Source of the DNA: Candidatus Sumerlaeota bacterium
GTDB taxonomy: Bacteria > Sumerlaeota > Sumerlaeia > SLMS01 > JAHLLQ01
DNA: 64,000 bases
Assembly (NCBI GenBank): GCA_030156535.1
Contig: JASGMJ010000012.1
Coordinates: 62,001-126,000 of the forward strand
Reading direction: 5' to 3'
The notes under the pieces: generated by a model
What the model was told of the DNA's origin: nothing
The model's database searches: none
Seen by the model: only the letters and a program-made list of their open reading frames with translations
Shown: piece by piece, positions 17,351 to 24,469 of the stretch
Position numbering within the stretch: the stretch's first letter is position 1
How the letters are laid out: each line of letters opens with the position of its first letter
Made by a program: the position numbers and the translations under genes

Positions 17351-18568
17351 ATGGCGACGTTTTCCTACCACGCACTCGACGGCACCGGAAAAAAGGTGAC
17401 GGGGACGCAGGAGTCCCCGACGCGCGAAGCGGCGCTGGACCACCTGCTGGCCCAGCACCTGTTCGTGACGCAGATCGAAGCGGCACGGCAGGCCACGCGG
17501 CTGGAGTGGCGGCGCGTGTTCTTCTTCCTGCCCGTCGTGTCGAGTGGCGACCTGGTGCTCTTCTACCGCAGGCTGGCGACGCTGCTGGCCTCGGGGATTC
17601 CACTGATGGAGAGCATGGCGGCGATCTCGCGCCAAACGTCGCAGCGCGAGTTCCGCGAGATCCTCGAAGCCGTGACGGAAGCCGTGCGAGGCGGCCGCAG
17701 TTTTTCCGACGCGCTCGCCATGCATCCCGGGGTCTTCCCCGAACTGATGGTGAGCATGGCGAAGGTGGGCGAATCGGGCGGCATCCTGGCTCCCGTGCTG
17801 GAGCAGGTCGCCGATTTCACGCAGCGCGACAACGAACTGAAAACGGAAGTCGTGACGGCGCTGGCGTACCCGGTCATCGTGATGCTCGTGGCGCTGGCGA
17901 CGGTGGTGATCCTTCTGACGACGGTGATTCCGCGCCTTTCCACGCTGTTCGAGGGCATGGAGGCGGCGCTCCCCATGCCGACGCGCCTGCTCCTGGGAAT
18001 CAGCGACGCCTTTTCCTCGTATGGCTGGGTACTGCTGGGCGCCGTGGTGGTGGCACTGATCGGCTACGTTCGACTTCGCAGGACAGAGCGGGGGCGCCTT
18101 GCCCTGGATGCGTTCAAGCTGCGCGTTCCGCTGCTGGGATCGCTGATCGCAAAGGCCACGATCGCGCGCTTCGCGCGTTCGCTCGGCGCTCTGCTGAGTG
18201 GCGGCGTCCCGCTGATGGAAGGGCTCGACGTTGTCGATCGCGTGCTCGGCAACAGGGTGCTGACGCAGGCCGTGCAGCGCGTGAAGGACCGCGTGCGCAA
18301 GGGCGAGTCGCTCGCGCGGAGTCTTCACCACGAGACGCTGTTTCCGGACATGGTGAAGTACATGATCGCGGCGGGAGAGGATTCAGGGCACCTCGACGAG
18401 ATGCTCGTCAAGGTGGCCGACATCTATGAGTTGGAAACGCGCCAGACGATGAAGGTGGGCATCAGCCTGTTGTCCCCGTTGTTGATCCTGCTGCTGGCGG
18501 GAATCGTGGGGTTCATCGCGCTGGCCATGTTGCTGCCGATTTCGCAGATCAATCAGACACTCGGATAG
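17351..18568 (+). CDS. gspF: type II secretion inner-membrane platform protein GspF
   Basis: GspF is the polytopic inner-membrane platform on which the ATPase acts. The 405-residue protein has two repeated T2SSF domains (about 70-195 and 275-395), each with the motif pattern FYRRLATLLASGIPL / FARSLGALLSGGVPL. Three membrane helices are visible near 170-190, 220-240 and 375-400. The N-terminus, with the FSYHALDGTGKKVTGT sequence, is the standard family start. Length and domain order are normal. It begins three bases after gspE. Confidence 0.95.
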   Translation: MATFSYHALDGTGKKVTGTQESPTREAALDHLLAQHLFVTQIEAARQATRLEWRRVFFFLPVVSSGDLVLFYRRLATLLASGIPLMESMAAISRQTSQREFREILEAVTEAVRGGRSFSDALAMHPGVFPELMVSMAKVGESGGILAPVLEQVADFTQRDNELKTEVVTALAYPVIVMLVALATVVILLTTVIPRLSTLFEGMEAALPMPTRLLLGISDAFSSYGWVLLGAVVVALIGYVRLRRTERGRLALDAFKLRVPLLGSLIAKATIARFARSLGALLSGGVPLMEGLDVVDRVLGNRVLTQAVQRVKDRVRKGESLARSLHHETLFPDMVKYMIAAGEDSGHLDEMLVKVADIYELETRQTMKVGISLLSPLLILLLAGIVGFIALAMLLPISQINQTLG

Positions 18569-18577
18569 GAAGGCGAA

Positions 18578-19036
18578 ATGCCCATGAAACGCAATCGCAC
18601 CCAACTGCCAAGACGCCGGCGTGGCTTTACGCTGATCGAAATTCTCGTGGTCGTCATCATCATCGCGACACTGGCGGCAGCGGTGGTATTGTCGCTGAGC
18701 GGCAAGCCGGATGAGGCCCGCGTGGCCCGCGCCAAGGCGGACATCGGCACAATCGAAACGGCACTCGAAACGTTCCGCCTGGATATGCGCCGCTTCCCCG
18801 AGGAAGAGGAAGGCCTCGAAGCGCTCGTCAAGGCGCCGGATTCCGAAGACGCCGATCGTTGGAAGGGGCCGTACCTCAAGCGCCTCGAGAAAGACCCGTG
18901 GGACCGCGCGTATGTCTACATCTACCCGGGAGAGTACAACGAGCAGGGCTACGATCTTCTCTCGCTTGGTGCCGACGGCAAGAGCGGCGGCGAGGGAGTG
19001 GACGCCGACATCACGAACTGGTCGGAAGAGGAATAG
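18578..19036 (+). CDS. gspG: major pseudopilin GspG
   Basis: The main subunit of the type II pseudopilus. A 16-residue basic leader ends in glycine, and the mature N-terminus is FTLIEILVVVIIIATLAAA with the key glutamate at +5. The C-terminal part has the GspG fold signatures: DMRRFPEEEEGLEAL, WKGPYLK, KDPWDRAYVYIYPGEY and YDLLSLGADGKSGGEG. The last includes aspartates that bind calcium in homologues. At 152 residues it is of normal size. A 45-base gap to gspH is the largest spacing in the operon, which may allow separate regulation of this abundant subunit. Confidence 0.95.
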   Translation: MPMKRNRTQLPRRRRGFTLIEILVVVIIIATLAAAVVLSLSGKPDEARVARAKADIGTIETALETFRLDMRRFPEEEEGLEALVKAPDSEDADRWKGPYLKRLEKDPWDRAYVYIYPGEYNEQGYDLLSLGADGKSGGEGVDADITNWSEEE

Positions 19037-19081
19037 CAGAGCGGCACCGCAAACACGACCCCGCGAAAGGAGGACAGCAAC

Positions 19082-19609
19082 GTGAGCAAGCGCCCGCAAA
19101 GCGGCTTCACCCTGATCGAACTGCTGATCGTGGTCGCGATCATTGTTGTCCTCGCGGGGATGATGGTGCCGGTGCTGCAATCGAGTTGGACGCGCGCGGA
19201 AAGCCGCGGAGCCGTGACGCGCGTAACGAACATGATGACGCTCGCGGCGAGCATGGCCGCCGCCGAGGGCCAGACGTTCCGCCTCAACTTCTCGCCACAG
19301 GCAGGGCGCTTCTGGCTGACATGGGAGCCGGAACCGCTCGAAAACCCCGGTGTTTTCGCCGCGTTTCGTTCTTCGCGCATGACGGACTTTCGCCTGGAAG
19401 ACACGGCGCTGATCCCGTGGCATGAAGTTCAGGGACTCCCCGAGGACGCGCTCGACACGCCCTACATCGAGTTCCGGCCGGACGGCACCGCGGATCGCGC
19501 GACGCTGGTGCTGGCAACGAACGACGGCGGCCGCTGGACGATCATCCTGTCACCCGTGACCGCCAGCGTGCGGATTTTCGACTTCGACATCACCGAGGAA
19601 ACCCTGTGA
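19082..19609 (+). CDS. gspH: minor pseudopilin GspH
   Basis: A 175-residue minor pseudopilin. The leader MSKRPQSG is cleaved before FTLIELLIVVAIIVVLAG, with the +5 glutamate present. The remainder is a beta-rich globular domain typical of GspH (about 130 residues) with weak sequence conservation. The assignment as GspH rests on its place between gspG and gspI. The GTG start has an AAAGGAGG site about seven bases upstream. Its end overlaps the gspI start by four bases. Confidence 0.85.
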   Translation: MSKRPQSGFTLIELLIVVAIIVVLAGMMVPVLQSSWTRAESRGAVTRVTNMMTLAASMAAAEGQTFRLNFSPQAGRFWLTWEPEPLENPGVFAAFRSSRMTDFRLEDTALIPWHEVQGLPEDALDTPYIEFRPDGTADRATLVLATNDGGRWTIILSPVTASVRIFDFDITEETL

Positions 19610-19974
19610 CGGTACGGCGGCAACAGGCGTTCACGCTGCTCGAAGTGCTGCTGGCGCTGGCGATTTTCGCCATCGCCATTGTGGGCATCATCGAGTCCGT
19701 CGCCTATCAGGCGCGCACGGCAAAACTGGCCGAGGACACGACGCGTGCGGCGATGCTGGGGCGCGACATCCTGGCGGAAATCCGCACGAGCACAACGCTC
19801 GACAAAACGACGGGCAGCGGCAAACTCGAAGGCTTCAGCACCGGCTTCGAATACTCCTACGAGGTGACGGAAACAGACGTCGCCGGCCTTTCGCACGTCC
19901 GCGTCACACTCTCGTGGTCGGACGGACGGGCACTCCGCGAGCACACAGTCGAATCCCTGATGGCGGAGCGATGA
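19606..19974 (+). CDS. gspI: minor pseudopilin GspI
   Basis: A 122-residue minor pseudopilin of the pseudopilus tip (with GspJ and GspK). The mature N-terminus FTLLEVLLALAIFAIAIVG is typical of GspI, with glutamate at +5. The residue just before the cleavage site is alanine (RRQQA) instead of the near-invariant glycine, which is unusual. The globular domain ends with HVRVTLSWSDGRALREHTVES, resembling the family C-terminal strand pattern. It starts with GTG inside the gspH stop region and overlaps gspJ by four bases. Confidence 0.88.
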   Translation: MTVRRQQAFTLLEVLLALAIFAIAIVGIIESVAYQARTAKLAEDTTRAAMLGRDILAEIRTSTTLDKTTGSGKLEGFSTGFEYSYEVTETDVAGLSHVRVTLSWSDGRALREHTVESLMAER

Positions 19975-20615
19975 TGCGGCGCCTGGCAACGACAACGCAT
20001 GCGCGCGGCCTGAGCCTGATCGAGCTTCTGCTCGCGCTGATTGTCACGTCGCTGATCATCGGCGCGTCCTATGCCGCCTATCTGACGGCAGCGCGTGCCT
20101 GGGACAGCGGCCGTGTCCAGGGGCGCAACACGCAGATCGCGCGGGCGGCGCTCGACGTGATCGCCCGTCAGGTTGAAGCGGCCCTTCCACCCAATTCGGA
20201 AACCGGCGTGGTCTTTATGGGAACGAGTGGCGTGATCGAAGGGACGGAGCAAAGCGCCGACCGCCTGATGCTCTCAAGCACCGGCTCGCGTTACATTCCC
20301 AGCCGCCCCGGATCCACCGATCTCGCCGCGTTCGAGTTCTATCTGGACGTCAGCGACAAGACGGGCGAGCCCGCGCTCCTGATGCGCCGCAAGCCGTTCG
20401 CCTTCGACGACGAGCAGATCGAGGGCACCATCGAGGAAATCGCCCCGAACGTCGCGAGCTTCAACGTGCGCTACTCCGACGGCGTCGAGTTCCTTGACGA
20501 GTGGGAAGAGGAGACGCTGCCCAAGGCAGTGCGCGTCGATCTTGTTCTCTACGATTTTTCGGCGGAAGAAAACGCCGTGGCGTTTGGGCGGTTGATCGAA
20601 ATCAAAACGCGCTGA
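19971..20615 (+). CDS. gspJ: minor pseudopilin GspJ
   Basis: A 214-residue minor pseudopilin. The leader MMRRLATTTHARG precedes LSLIELLLALIVTSLIIG, with the +5 glutamate kept and leucine at +1. The central region has the usual GspJ features: a long helix with ARAALDVIARQVEAALPP, then strands including VVFMGTS and FEFYLDVSD. The start ATGATG overlaps the gspI stop codon. An in-frame ATG at 19914 would lie within gspI and lacks the pseudopilin leader. The size is normal for the family. Confidence 0.9.
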   Translation: MMRRLATTTHARGLSLIELLLALIVTSLIIGASYAAYLTAARAWDSGRVQGRNTQIARAALDVIARQVEAALPPNSETGVVFMGTSGVIEGTEQSADRLMLSSTGSRYIPSRPGSTDLAAFEFYLDVSDKTGEPALLMRRKPFAFDDEQIEGTIEEIAPNVASFNVRYSDGVEFLDEWEEETLPKAVRVDLVLYDFSAEENAVAFGRLIEIKTR

Positions 20616-20631
20616 CGCGCATGATGGACGG

Positions 20632-22071
20632 ATGATGCAACGGCAACCGACAGCACAGCGGAGAGGGCGCGCCCACAAGGGCGCAGCGCTGCTGATTGTG
20701 CTGTGGGTGCTCGTGCTCCTGTCGATCATCCTGACGAATTTCGCCATCACGGTTTCCACGAACGCGCGGGTTGCCGCGAACGCGGCCGACGCGGCCGAGC
20801 TGCAGGCCATCGCGGAAGGTGGCGTCGAGCACGCGATCGCGGTTCTCAGCATGGATACGCGAGGCGTCGATTCGTCCGCCGATGCGTGGTACTTTTCCGA
20901 GAGTGAGTTTCAGAACGTGACTTTGGGAGCGGGGACCTACACGCTCGATGCTTTCGACGCGAATGTGGAATCGAGCGGACACCGCCCCGGAATCGAGGAC
21001 GAGGCCTCGAAGCTGAACCTGCGCACGGCAACGCGCGAGAAGCTGCAAACGCTCGGTGGCCTCACGCCCGAGCAGATCGACGCACTTCTCGATTGGCAGG
21101 ACGGTGACGCCGAGACGAATCCGCTCGGCGCGGAATCCTCCACCTACCGGGCACTCCCCGAAAATCCCCATCCGGCGAAAGACAGACCGCTCGACACCGT
21201 TGTCGAACTGCAACTGCTCAACGCCTTCGATCCCACCGTCCTGTGGGGCGAGGATCTGAATAGCAACGGCATCCTCGATCCCGCCGAAGACGACGGCGAT
21301 GCGAATCCCCCCAACGACAACCGCGACGGCGTGCTGGACCGGGGCATTCTTCCCTACGTCACGGTTTGGTCGAACGACATGAACAAGACCGCCGACGGCA
21401 AGGACCGCGTGAACATCAATGAGGCGTCCGAGGAGGAATTGAAGGCTTCGATTCCGTCGCTGACCGATGAAGAGGCGAAAGCCATTGTTGAGCACCGGGA
21501 CTCGTCACGGTTCGAGAAAGTCGGTGAGTTGCTCAAGGTGAAGAAGCCCAAGAAGGAAGAAGAGAAGACGGACGAGTCACAGCAGAATGGCGAGCAGGAA
21601 AGCTCCGACACGTCCGGCAACACGAATCAAGAAGCCCCACAGAGCACCCAGAACAATGCGGGTGATTCCGGCGAGCAGCGCGAAAACATGTTCAGCCGCG
21701 AAAGAGTCAAACAGATCATCGGTTTCTGCAAGATCGACAACGAGCCCGCAAAGGCAGGGCGCATCAACATCAACACCGCGCCCGTTCGGGTTTTGAAGAC
21801 GGTGCCTGGCATCGACGAGCAACGCGCTCAGGCCATCCTGCTCGCACGCAATGAGGGACGGAGCTTTGAGACCATCGCCGGACTTCTCGATGTGGCGGGA
21901 ATCAGCGAGGAGAACTTCATCGAGGCCTCGGAGGAAATCACCGTCAAATCCGATCAGTTTTTCGTGCGCTCGACCGCGCGCATCGAAGGCGTGAAACGCC
22001 TGGCCGTGGCGAATGCCGTAATCGACCGTTCTGCCCAACCCATCAAGATTCTCTACTGGAACGCCGAATGA
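20632..22071 (+). CDS. gspK: minor pseudopilin GspK (tip subunit)
   Basis: GspK caps the pseudopilus together with GspI and GspJ. The leader ends in HKG and the mature helix AALLIVLWVLVLLSIIL lacks the +5 glutamate, exactly as expected for GspK. The 479-residue protein is longer than the usual 320-340. Extra length includes an EF-hand-like loop (DLNSNGILDPAEDD, about residues 208-221, and a second DNRDGVLDRG) and a hydrophilic Glu/Gln/Asn-rich stretch (about 305-345). Helix-hairpin-helix motifs appear at VNINEASEEEL and ININTAPVRVLKTVPGID. It overlaps gspL by four bases. Confidence 0.92.
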   Translation: MMQRQPTAQRRGRAHKGAALLIVLWVLVLLSIILTNFAITVSTNARVAANAADAAELQAIAEGGVEHAIAVLSMDTRGVDSSADAWYFSESEFQNVTLGAGTYTLDAFDANVESSGHRPGIEDEASKLNLRTATREKLQTLGGLTPEQIDALLDWQDGDAETNPLGAESSTYRALPENPHPAKDRPLDTVVELQLLNAFDPTVLWGEDLNSNGILDPAEDDGDANPPNDNRDGVLDRGILPYVTVWSNDMNKTADGKDRVNINEASEEELKASIPSLTDEEAKAIVEHRDSSRFEKVGELLKVKKPKKEEEKTDESQQNGEQESSDTSGNTNQEAPQSTQNNAGDSGEQRENMFSRERVKQIIGFCKIDNEPAKAGRININTAPVRVLKTVPGIDEQRAQAILLARNEGRSFETIAGLLDVAGISEENFIEASEEITVKSDQFFVRSTARIEGVKRLAVANAVIDRSAQPIKILYWNAE

Positions 22072-23411
22072 AGAAGACGCGCAGCCTGATTCTGCTTTCA
22101 CTCGCTCCGGATGGCCTCCGGGGAGTGCACGCGCAATCCACCGCCACGGGATGGAGCATCCAAGCCCGCGCCAAGAAACGATGGGACCTGGCCACTGCGG
22201 ACTTGTCGCCCCATCAGGAGGCCATTGCCGACGCCGCGCGCACCCTGGCGCAGGACGCCGGACACGCATCCGCCTGCGTGCTGCTGCATCCAGCGTGGAC
22301 AACGTGCGCGCGGACGGAAGTCCCAAACGCGTCGATTGCGGAAACACGCGAGTTCCTGGCGCTGTGGGCCGAGCGCCATTGGCCAGTAACCGACTACGGT
22401 GCCATGCGAACGGCCTTTGTCCTCTCCTCCGCCGGAGACGCGAAGAGCGAGGCAACAGTCGCCGCCGTGCGCGAGAGCACGCTGGAGCCAGTCCTTGCCG
22501 CTATTGAAGCGGCGCGCCTTCCGCTAAGCGCCGTCATCCCCCAGGGAGAGGCTCTGCGCGCGTTGGCGAATGCGACACTCGGCGAGGAAGCGGGCACCGT
22601 TTTCGACATCGGCACCTCCGGCACGGCAATCGCACGGCTCTGCGAGAATCGCCTGATCGATTTCGCCTGGCTGCCCGCTGAGGAAGGAGGCAGCGAACTG
22701 CTGAGCTGCGTGGCGGCCGAGGCGGCGCCCGCAGGGCGCTTGCTGCTTTGCGGGGAGGGGGCCGCTGGCGCGCGGGAAGCCATCGCCGCTTTTGCCACCG
22801 CCGATGCAAACGGTTGGAGTGCGAAGGGCGCCCCCAAACTTGCCGCTGCGGACGGCAAGGAGGAGCAGCTTCCCGATGTCCTGCGCGGCGCCCTGCCTGT
22901 TTGCCAGAACCCGCCGGCGAACGTGCTCAACTTCGTTTCCACTCCGGGGCGCGACAACCCATGGACGCGCCTCGTTCGCCACCCGCGTCTGATCGCTTAT
23001 ACGACGGCCGCTGCCCTCGTCCTTCTTCTCGCTCTCTTTGTCTCCGCCAAGCTCAGTGCTGCACTCGAAAATGGTGCGCGCCTCGACCTTGAATCCATTG
23101 CCGTTGATCTTGATGCCACGGAGGCTAATCTCTCGATCCTCGCTGACCTCGATTCATCGCGACGCGATATTGCCGGGATTCTGCTGGACCTTGGTGATGT
23201 CAAGCCGGGTGCGGTGATGCTCACCGAGTTCGATCTCGACGCGCGGGGTAACCTCAAACTGGCCGGGATCGCGCCGTCCTACTCCGTGGCCGAACAGTTT
23301 GTCGTGAAGCTCAATGAGTCGCGGCGCTTTCGCCAGTTCGTCACCCAGACAACATCGCCCGACAAGAACAAGGTCAACTTCTCGGTGGCCGGAAAGGTGC
23401 GCGGAGAATGA
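22068..23411 (+). CDS. gspL: GspL-like type II secretion protein (actin-like domain plus PilN-like tail)
   Basis: GspL links the GspE ATPase to the inner-membrane platform. The 447-residue protein has a divergent cytoplasmic actin-like domain (about 1-300, with a phosphate-type loop DIGTSGTAIAR at 180-190), a single membrane helix (about 308-327) and a short periplasmic PilN/GspL ferredoxin-like domain. Sequence similarity to enterobacterial GspL is faint; the assignment uses architecture and position between gspK and the GspM-like gene. It overlaps both neighbours by four bases. Confidence 0.8.
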   Translation: MKKTRSLILLSLAPDGLRGVHAQSTATGWSIQARAKKRWDLATADLSPHQEAIADAARTLAQDAGHASACVLLHPAWTTCARTEVPNASIAETREFLALWAERHWPVTDYGAMRTAFVLSSAGDAKSEATVAAVRESTLEPVLAAIEAARLPLSAVIPQGEALRALANATLGEEAGTVFDIGTSGTAIARLCENRLIDFAWLPAEEGGSELLSCVAAEAAPAGRLLLCGEGAAGAREAIAAFATADANGWSAKGAPKLAAADGKEEQLPDVLRGALPVCQNPPANVLNFVSTPGRDNPWTRLVRHPRLIAYTTAAALVLLLALFVSAKLSAALENGARLDLESIAVDLDATEANLSILADLDSSRRDIAGILLDLGDVKPGAVMLTEFDLDARGNLKLAGIAPSYSVAEQFVVKLNESRRFRQFVTQTTSPDKNKVNFSVAGKVRGE

Positions 23412-24004
23412 CGATATCAAAACGCGAAAGAACGCTGATCGTTGCAGCCACCGTGGCGCTCCTGCTGTTTGCGATTATCTTCGTGCTGCCACGCCTTGGC
23501 GGCACGGAGGCAATGGCAGCAGCAGACACAACGACTCTGGCCGGAATGCGCGCCGCCGCCGAAACGCGACTCCAACAGGACCGGCGGCTTGAAAGCCTCG
23601 CGCAGGATCTCGGCGTCAAACTCCCCACTGTCGACCCCGACCAACAGGTCGAGGAGATCGTCAAGTCCGTCGAGAAGCTGATCGGCGCGAACAGCCTCAA
23701 AGTAACGGCGTTCAATCCCCGTTCGCGTTCCGCGCGCAGCACGGCCAAGCGTCAGCCGGGTTCCGAGATCGAGTTCGACCTTCGTTTCGGAGCGGACCAT
23801 CGCGGGCTGTTCGGCTTCCTTGCGGGAATGCGCACGGAGGGCCTGCCGGTGCGCGTCAAGTCCCTTCAACTGCAAACGCAGGCGAATCCCCAGAAGATGG
23901 ATGTGACCATGAGACTCGCCTTCGTCCTGCTGGAGCCGATGCCGGAACCGAAGAAGAGCGACGAGAGCACGGAACCAGCATCCGAGAAGGAGGCCGGCAC
24001 ATGA
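23408..24004 (+). CDS. gspM: GspM/PilO-like type II secretion protein
   Basis: A 198-residue bitopic protein: a short cytoplasmic N-terminus, one membrane helix (about 11-28), a coiled-coil segment (about 35-85) and a small alpha/beta domain (about 90-180) of the GspM/PilO type. An acidic Lys/Glu/Pro tail closes it. GspM pairs with GspL in the inner-membrane platform. Identification is structural and positional. It overlaps gspL and gspC by four bases each. Confidence 0.75.
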   Translation: MTISKRERTLIVAATVALLLFAIIFVLPRLGGTEAMAAADTTTLAGMRAAAETRLQQDRRLESLAQDLGVKLPTVDPDQQVEEIVKSVEKLIGANSLKVTAFNPRSRSARSTAKRQPGSEIEFDLRFGADHRGLFGFLAGMRTEGLPVRVKSLQLQTQANPQKMDVTMRLAFVLLEPMPEPKKSDESTEPASEKEAGT

Positions 24005-24429
24005 TCCGCAAACTTCTGGCGGTCCTGCTTCTCGCCTGCGCGGTCGGCACGCTTTTTCCCGTGTGGCGTATTCTTTCAACGACTCTTGACCGGCGCGCCA
24101 TTGCCGAATCGGCACGCGAGTGGAAGAACCGCACGGCCGAGGCGAAGGAAAAGACCGAGAAGCCGCCGGAGAAGGACGAACGAATCGCCAAGTGGGAGAA
24201 GGGCGGAATCCTGGGCCCACCGCCGCCTTCCATTCCACCACCCACGCTGTCGGCCATTATTGGGGAAAGTGCGATTCTCAACAACCGGACGGTCAAAGTG
24301 GGCGATACCGTGGGCGACGGCATGAAGGTCGTCGAGATCGAAGCCAACAAAGTTGTCCTCGAGAAAGACGGCAACCGCACCGATCTGGTCCTGTTTCCGG
24401 AACTGAAGAGAAAAGCCGCAAAGAAATGA
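24001..24429 (+). CDS. gspC: short GspC-like protein (HR domain)
   Basis: GspC spans the periplasm between the inner-membrane platform and the GspD secretin. This version is only 142 residues. It has a membrane helix (about 4-21), a charged Lys/Glu-rich linker, a proline stretch (GPPPPSIPPP) and one HR-type beta domain (AIIGESAILNNRTVKVGDTV, about 84-103, then VVEIEANKVVLEKDG). The PDZ or coiled-coil domain of classical GspC (about 270-300 residues) is absent. It lies immediately before gspD, as gspC does in classical operons, which supports the call. Confidence 0.72.
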   Translation: MIRKLLAVLLLACAVGTLFPVWRILSTTLDRRAIAESAREWKNRTAEAKEKTEKPPEKDERIAKWEKGGILGPPPPSIPPPTLSAIIGESAILNNRTVKVGDTVGDGMKVVEIEANKVVLEKDGNRTDLVLFPELKRKAAKK

Positions 24430-24469
24430 CACCATGCGCACCACAGCAGACGAACTGGGGGAACTTTCC

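Noticed and set aside
15422-18331. 969-codon minus-strand open frame across gspE and gspF
   Set aside because: It is antisense to two genes with intact catalytic motifs; the composition is the typical His/Arg/Gln-rich shadow.
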